In this document: positions 17,865 to 27,028 of the stretch, one piece after another
How the letters are laid out: each line of letters starts with the position of its first letter
Position numbering within the stretch: the first letter of the stretch is position 1
Assembly: GCA_964507325.1 (NCBI GenBank)
Contig: CAZDQL010000027.1
Span: 1-64,000 of the forward strand
From: CAZDQL01 sp964507325
GTDB lineage: Bacteria > Planctomycetota > UBA1135 > GCA-002686595
Direction: 5' to 3'
Length of the DNA: 64,000 nt
Translations under genes and position numbers: made by a program
The notes under the pieces: generated by a model
What the model was told of the DNA's origin: nothing
Databases searched by the model: none
Seen by the model: only the letters and a program-made list of their open reading frames with translations

Positions 17865-18298
17865 GCAACCACCCTCGCTTCCACCTCCGCCCGCTCGGTG
17901 CCGAAGAGCACCTGCATCCCCCGGAAGGCGTCCAGCCGCGACGGACGCGCCCGGCGCGAGAGCCAGAGGCCGTGGGCGTCGCGCCCCACCCGTAGCACGT
18001 GCTTCCAATGGAGGCTCTGGCGGCGCAGGGGGTACTGGGCATGGATGGCCTCGCGGTCGAGGCGGTAGTGACTGGGGAGGAGGAAGCGATTCAGCGCCAG
18101 GACCAGGACCGTGGCCGCCGGCAGGAGCATAGCAACGTGGCCGAAGAAGAGGGCCGACGCCCCGGAGAGGGCGGCTATGGCGAAGAGGGCCAAGAGCGCC
18201 GCCCGCGGCCGCTCCCGGGCGGGGTGGGCAGACCAGGACCACTCACCGCTTCCCTCCTGCGGCCCTGCTCGCGGCCCTTCCCTCTGGTTCGGCTCCAC
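17828..18298 (-). CDS. Two-TM membrane protein with PH-like tail
   Basis: The 156-residue protein has two adjacent hydrophobic helices (residues about 34-70). A basic, tryptophan-containing C-terminal domain (LDREAIHAQYPLRRQSLHWKHV) follows and has the beta pattern of bacterial PH-like domains fused to membrane hairpins. The start is a GTG. It is the first gene of the MutL-linked run after a 115-base gap from the FecR-like gene. The assignment to a PH-like fold is tentative. Confidence 0.6.
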   Translation of the reverse strand: MEPNQREGPRAGPQEGSGEWSWSAHPARERPRAALLALFAIAALSGASALFFGHVAMLLPAATVLVLALNRFLLPSHYRLDREAIHAQYPLRRQSLHWKHVLRVGRDAHGLWLSRRARPSRLDAFRGMQVLFGTERAEVEARVVACLREAGVCGAS

Positions 18299-18413
18299 GG
18301 CGACGTCGATCTCCTGGCTGGGGTTCCCCTCTCGCCGGTCCCCGGCCCGTGCCGCAGCCGGAGGGCCGAGAATAGCGGCCCCCCCGCCATCCCACCACCG
18401 GGCCGGCGGCGGG

Positions 18414-19244
18414 CTACTCCGACCAGAAGCGCGCCAGCTCCCGCAGGGGTTTCTGGTGCGGTTCGAAGTCGACCTTGCGGGCGAGGCCCGCGGGGGAGGC
18501 CATCAGGGTCTGGCGCTTCAGGACCAGCTCCGGCGTCGCCGCCGGCTTCCCGCAGGGTCGCGTCTCGACCGTCCCTTCGAAGCAGCAGACGCAGACCAGG
18601 CCGTTGTCGAAGACGTCGATGCCGAAGACCGTCCCCAGCACCCGCACGTCGCACTGCGGGGTGTTGAACTCGAGCACGTGATTCCCCGGGGCGAAGGCGG
18701 GCCCGGTGGCGATCCGATAGCCACCGCGATCGCCGGCGAGCACCAACGAGCCCTGTGCGGGATCCGCGGACAAGCCGGAGAGGTCGAGATGGGTGTCGGA
18801 GTCGAGCTCGATCACGAAGAGCTCCGCCAATCGCAGCCGCAAGGGATGTTCGCCCGTCTCCAAATCCTCGGCGCCGGCCAGCAATTGCGCGAACGCCTCG
18901 GGATCGGCGTCCGCCGGGAGGACCTCGCCGTCGACCTTGATCCCCTCCGCGACGAACTCCTCCAACTCGACCGTCCAGCGGGGACCCCCGCCGGAGGTCA
19001 CGAACCAGACGATCAGCACCGCCGCCGCCGCCAGCGCCCCGGTCAGGGTGCCTATCAGGAGGCGGGGACGGGGGGGTGCGCTCGCCGCGGGCGCCTCTTC
19101 TGCACCGGCGACGAAACGACTCCGCAGCTGCGCGCGGAACTCCTCGCGCGCCACGGGCCGGTGGGCGTCCAGGACGGCCGCCAGCCGCGGGTCGAGGGTG
19201 CCGCCGCTCGCGACCTCGTCGGGCTCTTCTCGCTCGTCGCTCAT
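18414..19244 (-). CDS. FecR-like anti-sigma factor
   Basis: The 276-residue protein has a cytoplasmic N-terminus (residues 1-60), one membrane helix (LLIGTLTGALAAAAVLIVWFV) and a periplasmic FecR-like beta domain (for example LEFNTPQCDVRVLGTVFGIDV, typical of FecR). Such proteins hold an ECF sigma factor inactive and transmit an envelope signal. It starts 5 bases downstream of the sigma-factor stop, so it is its direct partner. Unusually, two neighbouring cysteines occur in LVCVCCFEG. Confidence 0.8.
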   Translation of the reverse strand: MSDEREEPDEVASGGTLDPRLAAVLDAHRPVAREEFRAQLRSRFVAGAEEAPAASAPPRPRLLIGTLTGALAAAAVLIVWFVTSGGGPRWTVELEEFVAEGIKVDGEVLPADADPEAFAQLLAGAEDLETGEHPLRLRLAELFVIELDSDTHLDLSGLSADPAQGSLVLAGDRGGYRIATGPAFAPGNHVLEFNTPQCDVRVLGTVFGIDVFDNGLVCVCCFEGTVETRPCGKPAATPELVLKRQTLMASPAGLARKVDFEPHQKPLRELARFWSE

Positions 19245-19249
19245 CGCCT

Positions 19250-19861
19250 TCAGGCCTCGAGCCCCTCCACCTCCGGCGCCAGGCGCTGGCGCAGCTCCTC
19301 GAGGGCGCGCGAGTAGCGCTTGCGCACCGCGACCTCGTTGCGCTCGACCAGGCGACCGATCTCCTCGAAGGAGAGCTCCTCGTAGTAGCGCAGGACGAAG
19401 GTCGTGCGCGCCGTCTCGGGCAGCTCCGCCACCGCCTCCGCCACCCGCGCGGTCAGCTCCGCCCCTTCGAGGGCCTCCGGGGGGCCGGGGTGGTGGGAGA
19501 CCGCCGGCGCCGCCCCGTAGCTCGCCCCCTCCCCGTCGTCGGCGGCCACCTCCCGCTGTCCGTCGGCGAAGCGCCGGCTGCGCCAGTAGTCGCGCACCTT
19601 GTTGGTGGCGATGGTGAACATCCACGGCCGGAGCTCCCGCTCGGGGTCGTAGCTGTCGAGGGCGCGGTGGACGTGCATGAAGATGTCCTGGGTCACGTCT
19701 TCGGCCAGGTGCTCCTCCTTGAGGAGCCGGCGGACGTAGCCGTAGATGCGGTCGAAATACACCTCATAGAAGCGTTCGAGGGCCCCGCGGTCTCGAGCTC
19801 TGAGAGCCACTCGCTCTCGGGGTGAGAGCTCGAGGTCGGGGGGATCGGTCGTGGAGTCCAC
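19250..19861 (-). CDS. ECF RNA polymerase sigma factor (RpoE-like)
   Basis: This is a group-IV sigma factor of about 203 residues. Region 2 is present (EVYFDRIYGYVRRLL... DVTQDIFMHVHRAL... RPWMFTIATNKVRDYWR), then a variable linker, then region 4 (LPETARTTFVLRYYEELSFEEIGRLVERNEVAVRKRYSRAL). I chose the GTG at 19861 because CGGAGA lies 6 bases upstream; a TTG at 19909 is also possible. It is paired with the FecR-like protein downstream. Confidence 0.88.
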   Translation of the reverse strand: MDSTTDPPDLELSPRERVALRARDRGALERFYEVYFDRIYGYVRRLLKEEHLAEDVTQDIFMHVHRALDSYDPERELRPWMFTIATNKVRDYWRSRRFADGQREVAADDGEGASYGAAPAVSHHPGPPEALEGAELTARVAEAVAELPETARTTFVLRYYEELSFEEIGRLVERNEVAVRKRYSRALEELRQRLAPEVEGLEA

Positions 19862-20100
19862 GGATCTCCGGATGGGGCTTCGGGAGGGGCGGGGGGGTGT
19901 GACGGGCAACGTAAGGAAAAGGTCCCCCGAAGGCGAGGGAGCGATTCCACAGCGGCGGGTCGCGGCCTATGCTCTGCCCCCCGGAATCCCGGGGATCAGG
20001 GCTGCCCGGGGCCGATCCGGCGTCGAATAGGTGCCGGGCCCCCTCGTAGAGCCCACTCTCCTCCCCGCCCCGTCCCTCCCTTGAAGCCAGGAGTCCTGCT

Positions 20101-21900
20101 ATGAGCCTGCTCGCCACCCTTCTAGTCACCACCCTGCCGGCGGCGCACCCCGCGGCCCAGGAACCCGTTGCCCAGCAGGAGGAGATCCTCGGCCTCTACA
20201 TCGCCGACGCCGAGACCTTCTTCGTCGACCCCAAGGACGCCGCCCTCTTGGAGGCCCTGCGCCTGGTCGACGACCGGGTCCTCGAGCTGGGTGAGGAGAT
20301 CCCCGGCTTCCCGATGCTGCCCCCGGAGGTGGTGCGGGTCGCCGCCCACGTCCTGACCGGCGAGAAGAGCCTGCGCATCGGGATGAGTAGCGATCCCAAC
20401 CTGCCCTTCCCGATCTACGGTCAGCTCGACCTGATCGAGGGCAGCCAGGATGAGGCGCGCCAGCTGGCAAACTCCCTCCTCGAGCTGGGCGCCGGGGCGG
20501 GCTTGCCCATGGGTCAGGCGCGCCCCGACGGGCTCTCGCCCGTCGAGCTCCACGACGCGCCCTTCGACGTCGTCTTCGGCGCCCGCGGCGAGCGGGTCCT
20601 GCTCTCGGTGGGCACTCTGCTCGACGAGCCCTTCGACCTGGGGGTCACCGGACTGCCGGAGGGGGTGAAGCCCTCCTACAAGCTGAACTTCGACCTGGGC
20701 AAGGCCCTCGAGCTCGGGCTGCTCTTCGCCCGCATGGAGTCCGACCCGGGCGCGCAACAGATGCAACCGCTGTTGGAGATGATGCGCTCGATCGCGGTGC
20801 GCTTCGAAGTGGCGGGGGGGAGCGACGACGTGCGCTCCTACACCGTCACCCGCGTCCCCGGCTACGCGACGACGATGAGCGACATGGGCCTGATGCCCAA
20901 GCGCACCCTCACGCGGGGCGACCTGGCCCTGATCCCCCAGGACGCCACCTGGGCGGCGGTGTCGACGGTCAACTTCCAGGGCTTCCTGGACTACATGCTG
21001 ACCGTCTTCGAGGAGCCGCTGGCGCAGCAGGGGATGGGTGATCCGTTGGGGATGATCGCCGCCATGACCGGCTTCCACCTCGAGACCGACGTGCTCGACC
21101 ACCTGGGGGACACTTGGGGGATCTACGCCTCCGACACCACCGGCGGCGGGGGCTTCCTCTCGATGGTGGCCTACGTGGAGCTGGCCGACTCCGACGGCCT
21201 CTTGGACACCACCGAGCGCCTGCAGGACATGGTGAACAGGCTGGTGGCGTCCCAGACGGAGGGCTACGTCCAGATGCGCACCTGGGAGCGCGGCGAGACG
21301 ACCTTCACCACCCTGGTCTTCCCCGGCCTGCCGATCCCCGCCGAGCCCACCTTCGCCTTCACCGAATCCCACCTCATCATGACGCTGACCCCCGGTGCCG
21401 CCCTGGCGGCGGTGCAGCAGGCGGCCGGCGCGGACACCTGCCTGGCGCATCACGCCGGCTTCCGCGAGAACCTTCCCGGTGACGTGGAGGGCGCCTACTC
21501 GGTGAGCTTCTTCGACACCCCGAAGCTCCTGCGCGACGGCTACGGCGTGACCAACCTGCTCTGCTCGGCGCTCGTCAACGGCACGCGCTCCCGCAACGAC
21601 GCCACCCGCGACGCGGGGGTGATCATGCCCTCCTTCCACGAGCTGGCGCAGGGCGCCATGGCGACCGTCAGCCTGACCCGCGTGGTGGGCGAGGACTTCG
21701 TGACCCGCACCCACGCCGACCGCTCGATCCTGGTCAACGCGACCAGCACGGTGGGCTTCCTCGTCTCGTCGCCGCTGCTCCTGGCGGTGCCGGCGGCGCT
21801 CCTGGTGGGGACGGTCGGCGTTCCCACCTCCGAGCCCGCGTTCATCTACGAGGACTTCGAGGACCACCCCGACTACGTGGGAGACGACGAGGACCATTGA
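20101..21900 (+). CDS. Large secreted protein, family uncertain
   Basis: The 599-residue protein has a signal peptide (LLATLLVTTLPAAHPAAQ). The mature chain alternates beta and alpha stretches without transmembrane segments until a hydrophobic stretch near residue 555 (SPLLLAVPAALLVGTVGV), and ends in an acidic tail (DFEDHPDYVGDDEDH). The pattern recalls DUF3352-type planctomycete proteins, but I cannot confirm this. The 239-base gap upstream separates it from the divergent sigma-factor gene and holds only a 6-bp GC hairpin near 19978-19995. Confidence 0.7.
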   Translation: MSLLATLLVTTLPAAHPAAQEPVAQQEEILGLYIADAETFFVDPKDAALLEALRLVDDRVLELGEEIPGFPMLPPEVVRVAAHVLTGEKSLRIGMSSDPNLPFPIYGQLDLIEGSQDEARQLANSLLELGAGAGLPMGQARPDGLSPVELHDAPFDVVFGARGERVLLSVGTLLDEPFDLGVTGLPEGVKPSYKLNFDLGKALELGLLFARMESDPGAQQMQPLLEMMRSIAVRFEVAGGSDDVRSYTVTRVPGYATTMSDMGLMPKRTLTRGDLALIPQDATWAAVSTVNFQGFLDYMLTVFEEPLAQQGMGDPLGMIAAMTGFHLETDVLDHLGDTWGIYASDTTGGGGFLSMVAYVELADSDGLLDTTERLQDMVNRLVASQTEGYVQMRTWERGETTFTTLVFPGLPIPAEPTFAFTESHLIMTLTPGAALAAVQQAAGADTCLAHHAGFRENLPGDVEGAYSVSFFDTPKLLRDGYGVTNLLCSALVNGTRSRNDATRDAGVIMPSFHELAQGAMATVSLTRVVGEDFVTRTHADRSILVNATSTVGFLVSSPLLLAVPAALLVGTVGVPTSEPAFIYEDFEDHPDYVGDDEDH

Positions 21901-21921
21901 CCCGGCGCTGCGCCGCCCCCC

Positions 21922-22158
21922 ATGCCCCTCTACGAGTACGTCTGCAAAGCCTGCGAGCACCCGTTCGAAGAGCTGGTGTTCGGCTCCGAGACCCCCAACT
22001 GCCCGAGCTGCGGCAGCGGTCGGCTCGAGCGTCAGATCTCCACCTTCGGCGTGAGCGAAGGCGGACCCGACCCCGCTCCCCCGCCGGGGGGCCCCTGTGC
22101 CGGTTGCCCCGCCGACGCGGGTGGAGCGGGTAGCTGCCCGATGGGTCCGATGGGGTGA
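21922..22158 (+). CDS. FmdB-type zinc-ribbon protein
   Basis: The 78-residue protein begins MPLYEYVCKACEHPFEELV and has a second pair of cysteines in CPSCGSG, the pattern of the FmdB/CxxC_CXXC_SSSS putative regulatory family. The C-terminal part is rich in Gly, Pro and Cys (CAGCPADAGGAGSC), as is common in this family. The function is not well known. Its stop overlaps the start of the next gene. Confidence 0.85.
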   Translation: MPLYEYVCKACEHPFEELVFGSETPNCPSCGSGRLERQISTFGVSEGGPDPAPPPGGPCAGCPADAGGAGSCPMGPMG

Positions 22159-23087
22159 TCGCGGCCCTCCTTCTGGCGGTCCCCGCCCCCTGTCAGGACG
22201 CCCTGCCCCCTCCGTCGGTGGCGGAGTGGGCGGAGCTCGTCCCGGCGGGGGAGTGGAACTTCTCCTACCGCTTCGACCTGGAGCAGCACGACGGGATGCG
22301 CGACCGTCGCGAGGACCTCTCGCGGGAGGAGATCCACGCCCTCGGCTTCGAGCGCTTCGCCGACGAGTTCTCCCGCGAGACCCAGACACTGAGCCTGGCC
22401 TACGGCTTGGAGGGGGACTGCACTCTCTTCGTGACCCTGCCGTGGGTGGATGCGGAGCTCGACTCGACCACCGAGACGGCAGCGGAGCTGGAGCGCGAGG
22501 GGAACGGAGTCGGAGACCTCTCGATCGGTCTCACGCGCCTCTGGCACCACGGGGAGGAGCAGCGTCTGGTGGCGTCCCTGGCGGTGGGTCTGCCCACCGG
22601 ATCGATCGACGAGGAGCAGGGGGGGGAGCTGCTCCCCTACGCGCTGCAGCCGGGAACGGGAACGGTCGACTTCTTCCCCGGCGTGGCCTGGACGCGCAGC
22701 GAGCCGACCTGGAGCTGGGGCGTCGCGGCCCGCGCGCGGATCCACGCCGGCGAGAACGACCAGGACTGGGCCTGGAGCGACTCGCTGACGCTCGACGGCT
22801 GGCTCACGGTCCCCCTCGACCCGCACGTCTCGGCGGGCCTGCACCTGCGCAACACGTCGTGGGGCGACGTCCACGGCGGTGCGTCCGAGCTGGACCCCGA
22901 TCGCGATCCCCTCGAGGACGACGGCCGCCAGGGGGGCACGCGCACCGACGGCTTCCTGCGCCTGGCGTGGCGCGGGAAGAGCGTGCGGGTGGAGGTGGAG
23001 CTCGGAGGCGTGCTCGACGAGCGGCTGGACGGATCGGGGCCGTCGACGGAGTGGATGGGAGTGGTGGGGTTGCGGTTCGGGCTCTGA
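22155..23087 (+). CDS. Outer-membrane beta-barrel-like protein
   Basis: The 310-residue exported protein starts with a GTG overlapping the FmdB stop (GTGA) and has a short signal peptide (VIAALLLAVPAPCQ). The remainder is made of alternating amphipathic strands and ends in VVGLRFGL, with a C-terminal aromatic/hydrophobic strand as in outer-membrane barrels. It resembles the Phenol_MetA_deg/DUF3187-type transporter-like group. The assignment rests on pattern only. Confidence 0.65.
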   Translation: MIAALLLAVPAPCQDALPPPSVAEWAELVPAGEWNFSYRFDLEQHDGMRDRREDLSREEIHALGFERFADEFSRETQTLSLAYGLEGDCTLFVTLPWVDAELDSTTETAAELEREGNGVGDLSIGLTRLWHHGEEQRLVASLAVGLPTGSIDEEQGGELLPYALQPGTGTVDFFPGVAWTRSEPTWSWGVAARARIHAGENDQDWAWSDSLTLDGWLTVPLDPHVSAGLHLRNTSWGDVHGGASELDPDRDPLEDDGRQGGTRTDGFLRLAWRGKSVRVEVELGGVLDERLDGSGPSTEWMGVVGLRFGL

Positions 23088-23115
23088 GGGGGTGGGGCGT
23101 GTACCATCCCCCCCC

Positions 23116-23787
23116 ATGCAGCCCTACAAGCGCGAGTTCGTCGAGTTCATGGTGCGCGCCGGAGTCCTCACCTTCGGGGACTTCACCACCAAGAGCGGCC
23201 GCAAGACCCCCTACTTCGTCAACACCGGCCTCTACCGCACCGGGGCGCAGATCGCCCGCCTGGGGCACTTCTACGCCGACGCGATCGAGGCGCGTCCGGA
23301 GCTCGAGGTCGACCTGCTCTTCGGGCCCGCCTACAAGGGGATCCCGCTGGTGGTGTCCACCTCCGCGGCGCTGGCGGAGCGGGGGCGCGAGGTGGGGTTC
23401 TGCTTCGACCGCAAGGAGCGCAAGGACCACGGGGAAGGGGGTGTCCTCGTCGGGCACCAGCCCGCGAACGGGGAGCGGGTGCTGATCGTCGAGGACGTGA
23501 CCACCGCCGGCACCTCGATCCGCGAGACGGTGCCGGTGCTGCGCGCCGCGGCGGACGTGCGCCTGGCGGGGCTCGTGGTCTCGGTGGACCGCATGGAGCG
23601 GGGCCGCGGCGATCGACCGGCCCTGGTGGAGCTGGCCGAGGAGTTCGAGATGCCCACCTTCGCCATCGTCACCCTCGACGACGTGGTCGAGCACCTGGCG
23701 GGACGCGAGATCGACGGGCGGGTGCTGCTCGACGACGAGCTCCTGGGGCGGATCGAGGCCTACCGGGCGCAGTACGGGGCGCGCTAG
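23116..23787 (+). CDS. pyrE: Orotate phosphoribosyltransferase
   Basis: PyrE converts orotate and PRPP to orotidine 5'-phosphate in pyrimidine synthesis. The 223-residue product has the family N-terminus (LTFGDFTTKSGRKTPYFVN), the flexible loop with the catalytic lysines (CFDRKERKDHGEGG) and the PRPP-binding motif VLIVEDVTTAGTS. It is a single-domain enzyme of normal length. It is convergent with hutU, with 9 bases between the stops. Confidence 0.96.
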   Translation: MQPYKREFVEFMVRAGVLTFGDFTTKSGRKTPYFVNTGLYRTGAQIARLGHFYADAIEARPELEVDLLFGPAYKGIPLVVSTSAALAERGREVGFCFDRKERKDHGEGGVLVGHQPANGERVLIVEDVTTAGTSIRETVPVLRAAADVRLAGLVVSVDRMERGRGDRPALVELAEEFEMPTFAIVTLDDVVEHLAGREIDGRVLLDDELLGRIEAYRAQYGAR

Positions 23788-23796
23788 GGACGCTGC

Positions 23797-25488
23797 CTAC
23801 CCCCCCATCGGCAAGTCCACTCCCCGCTCCCGGGCGCAGGCCTGCGCCTCCTCGTAGCCCGCGTCCGCGTGGCGCGCGACCCCCAGGCCGGGGTCGGCGG
23901 TCAGGACGCGCTCGAGGGCGCCCGCCGCCTCGGGGGAGCCGTCCGCCACCACCACCTGGCCGGCGTGCAGGCTGTAACCCATGCCGACGCCGCCGCCGTG
24001 GTGGAAGGAGACCCAGGAGGCACCGCAGGCCACGTTCAGCATGCAGTTCAGGAGGGGCCAGTCCGCCACCGCGTCGGTGCCGTCCTTCATCCCCTCCGTC
24101 TCCCGGTTGGGGGAGGCCACCGAGCCGGTGTCGAGGTGGTCGCGACCGAGCACGATCGGAGCCTTGATGCGACCGCTGGCCACCGCCTCGTTGAAGGCCA
24201 GCCCCGCCCGCGCGCGCTCGCCGTAGCCGAGCCAGCAGATGCGCGCCGGCAAGCCCTGGAAGGCCACGCGCTCCCCCGCCAAGCGAATCCAGCGCGCCAG
24301 CGCTTCGTCCTCGGGGAAGAGCTCGAGCACGATCTCGTCGGTGACCGCGATGTCCTCCGGATCCCCCGAGAGGGCGGCCCAGCGGAAGGGGCCCTTGCCC
24401 TCGCAGAAGAGCGGCCGCACGTACTTGGGCACGAAGCCCTCGAAGTCGAAGGCGTTCTCGAGCCCCGCCTCCCGGGCGTGGCCGCGCAGGTTGTTGCCGT
24501 AGTCGAAGGTGTCGGCGCCGCGCGCCTGCAGGTCGATCATCTGCTGGCAGTGGCGCTTCATCGTCTCGAAGGAGGCGCGCTCGTAGGCCTTGGGATCGGC
24601 GGCGCGCAGCTCCAACGCCTGGGCCAGGCTCATGCCGTCGGGCACGTAGCCGTTGAGCGGGTCGTGGGCGCTCGTCTGGTCGGTGAGCACGTCGGGGATC
24701 TCGTCCCGCTCGAGCAGGCGACCGAGGAGCTCGGTGGCATTGCACACCACCCCCATCGAGCGCCCCACCCCCTCGCGCTTCCACTCCAGCGCCCGATCGA
24801 TGGCGCGGTCCACGTCGGTCTCCTTCTCGTCGACGTAGCGCGTACGCAGGCGGAAGTCGATGCGCGCCTCGTCCACCTCCGCCACCAGGCAGGTCCCCTC
24901 GTTCATGGTGGCCGCCAGCGGCTGGGCGCCCCCCATCCCGCCCAGGCCCGCGGTCACCACCAGCCGCCCCTTCAAGGTCCCGCCGAAGTGGCACTCGGCG
25001 CTGGCGGCGAAGGTCTCGTAGGTGCCCTGCAGGATCCCCTGGGTCCCGATGTAGATCCAGGAGCCGGCGGTCATCTGACCGAACATGATCTTGCCCGCCT
25101 CCTCCAGCTGGCGGAAGTGGTCCCAGTTGGCCCAGTTCCCCACCAGGTTGGCGTTGGCGATCAGGACGCGGGGCGAGGCGGGGGTGGTGCGGAAGACCCC
25201 CACCGGCTTGCCCGACTGCACGACCAGGGTCTCGTCCGGCTCGAGGCGCTTCAAGGTGGCCACGATCGCCTGGAAACACTCCCAGTTGCGCGCCGCCTTG
25301 CCGGTGCCGCCGTAGACGACCAGCTCCTCGGGGCACTCCCCCACCTCGGGGTCGAGGTTGTTCATCAACATGCGCATCGCCGCCTCTGCCGCCCAGGTCT
25401 TGCAGGTGCGCTCGCTCCCGCGGGGGGCGCGCTGGGGGCCGGTGGGGATGGCTGCGGCGGAGAGGGGATCGGTCTCGAGAGTCGACAT
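23797..25488 (-). CDS. hutU: Urocanate hydratase
   Basis: HutU adds water to urocanate to give imidazolonepropionate in histidine breakdown, using tightly bound NAD+. The 563-residue length is normal and the sequence matches the family throughout: YGGTGKAARNWECF, GSWIYIGTQGILQGTYETF, TAGLGGMGGAQPLA and the late GRDHLDTGSVASPNRETE region. The other hut genes are not in this window. It is transcribed alone, facing the 25531-26637 gene's tail. Confidence 0.97.
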   Translation of the reverse strand: MSTLETDPLSAAAIPTGPQRAPRGSERTCKTWAAEAAMRMLMNNLDPEVGECPEELVVYGGTGKAARNWECFQAIVATLKRLEPDETLVVQSGKPVGVFRTTPASPRVLIANANLVGNWANWDHFRQLEEAGKIMFGQMTAGSWIYIGTQGILQGTYETFAASAECHFGGTLKGRLVVTAGLGGMGGAQPLAATMNEGTCLVAEVDEARIDFRLRTRYVDEKETDVDRAIDRALEWKREGVGRSMGVVCNATELLGRLLERDEIPDVLTDQTSAHDPLNGYVPDGMSLAQALELRAADPKAYERASFETMKRHCQQMIDLQARGADTFDYGNNLRGHAREAGLENAFDFEGFVPKYVRPLFCEGKGPFRWAALSGDPEDIAVTDEIVLELFPEDEALARWIRLAGERVAFQGLPARICWLGYGERARAGLAFNEAVASGRIKAPIVLGRDHLDTGSVASPNRETEGMKDGTDAVADWPLLNCMLNVACGASWVSFHHGGGVGMGYSLHAGQVVVADGSPEAAGALERVLTADPGLGVARHADAGYEEAQACARERGVDLPMGG

Positions 25489-25530
25489 GGGGGTGAGATC
25501 GGGGCCTTGGGGGCGGGGATTGTACGCCCA

Positions 25531-26637
25531 TCAGGCGGGCCAGCGCTTCTCGGGGCCGTGGAGCCAGTGGTTGACCACGTGGTGCACGCCCCGGTCGGGA
25601 TGGCGGGCGTCCTCCTCGACCACGGCCTGGATGACGAACCACAGCACCGGGGAGGGCTTGTCCGAGCTCGCGGGAGGCAGGCTGAAGGAGTGCTCCTTCA
25701 AGGAGAGAGCCGCGGCGTGGGTCGCCGCTCCGGTGAGTCCCGCGACCACCATCCAGACCGCGCCGTTCGGCCTGCGCTGGAGCACCACGACTCCGAAGGT
25801 GCGGCTGGGCTTCTTGCCAGGCGCGTCGGCGAGATGGACCTCCTCGCCGATGCAGAGGGCGAACACCTGATCCTCCGCCACGCGCCGCGCGACGGCGGAG
25901 TCCCGGTCTTTGATGTCATTCTCGTGCCAGACGAAGCGGCTGGGGACGAACTGCTCCTGTACGGAGGGGCGCACGAAGTGGAAGGGCAAAACAGGGTCGT
26001 CGGTCTCGGCGGCCTCGAGGGGAGTCTCGCCCCACATCGTCGAGAGCATCAGCTCTGCAGCGTGGCACGCTCGTGGCGAGCCGATGCAGACGACCGACGG
26101 ACCGCCGGACTCGAGGAACTTCGCCCAGGGCTCGTCGAAGGAAGCGCGCGCCTTCTCGACCTCCTCCTCCAGCAGGACGTCGTGGAGGTCGAAGTGCACG
26201 TTGGTCGATACGCGGTCCACTTCGCGTTGGATCTCCGCCACCGACTTGACGTCCCACTGGGAGAGGTCCACGCGCCGGTCGTGGACCTTCGACCCCAGGA
26301 GGAAGACGACCCGGTCCCCTTCGGCGAAGGCCTGCAGGAGGCTCGGCTTCTCGAAGACCGGCCGGCGAGCGAGGCTCTCGTCGAAGCGCTCGAGGTAGGC
26401 GTTCAGGGCGTACAGCTCGTCGAGGGAGAGCACCAGACGGTCGCCCGCGGAACAGATGGCCCGCACCTTTCTGCGGTCGATGATCGGACGAGTCGATTCC
26501 TTTCCCGTCAGCTCCAGCCAGGCGGCGTGGATCTCCCGGGATAGCTTGGAGAAGCTCCCCACGGCGTTCTTGCGAGCGGAGAGGACCTTCGCCAATCGAA
26601 AGACCGGAGCCTTGTTCTTCCATGATGCGTCGCACAT
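25531..26637 (-). CDS. Hypothetical protein with strong ribosome site
   Basis: The 368-residue soluble protein has no signal or membrane segment. A near-consensus AAGGAGG sits 6 bases before the ATG at 26637, stronger than for most genes here. The N-terminal third is helical and basic (LSREIHAAWLELTGKE...RRKVRAIC). The C-terminal two thirds are alpha/beta, with a nucleotide-binding-like turn (PSVVCIGSPRACHAAEL). Codon use looks slightly less GC-extreme than its neighbours. I recognise no family. It is divergent from the winged-helix gene, so the pair could share regulation. Confidence 0.75.
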   Translation of the reverse strand: MCDASWKNKAPVFRLAKVLSARKNAVGSFSKLSREIHAAWLELTGKESTRPIIDRRKVRAICSAGDRLVLSLDELYALNAYLERFDESLARRPVFEKPSLLQAFAEGDRVVFLLGSKVHDRRVDLSQWDVKSVAEIQREVDRVSTNVHFDLHDVLLEEEVEKARASFDEPWAKFLESGGPSVVCIGSPRACHAAELMLSTMWGETPLEAAETDDPVLPFHFVRPSVQEQFVPSRFVWHENDIKDRDSAVARRVAEDQVFALCIGEEVHLADAPGKKPSRTFGVVVLQRRPNGAVWMVVAGLTGAATHAAALSLKEHSFSLPPASSDKPSPVLWFVIQAVVEEDARHPDRGVHHVVNHWLHGPEKRWPA

Positions 26638-27028
26638 CACGAACCTCCTTCGCCCGCAGATTGGTCAACGGCCTGGCAACGTGCTGCCTAGACTGTACAC
26701 CGATTCGACCGCGGCTGTCAGAATCTCGACAGGCTTTGCCGTTTTGCGGACGAGCCTAACTGGTGGAAGAAAGCCAAGTTAGGACGTGCGGCCGGGCTCA
26801 AGGGCGTGCTATCATCCGAATTAGGCGGCGGAGGGCCGGGGAGGGCGCGGGAGCCCCGGAGTGTCTGCGGGGAAGGATGTCGACCGGCGCTCCCTCCTGG
26901 TCGTCGCCGCACGAGTTCGGGTCGTCCTGCTCCCCACACCGCGGGCGTCGCCCGCGGCCTCCGCGGTTCCCGGTTCAGGGCGGCCGGCTAAGCCACTTGA
27001 GCGGCTGCGGTCGCGGAGGTTGCGTTCA
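26638..27028. other. Divergent intergenic region with inverted repeats
   Basis: This 391-base stretch separates the leftward hypothetical gene from the rightward winged-helix gene. It contains two visible inverted repeats: CTGTC/GACAG at 26715-26732 and CCTAAC/GTTAGG at 26755-26783. It is less GC-rich than the surroundings between about 26690 and 26790, as expected for promoters. I see no convincing ORF; the open frame from 26861 is better started at 27029. Confidence 0.5.
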
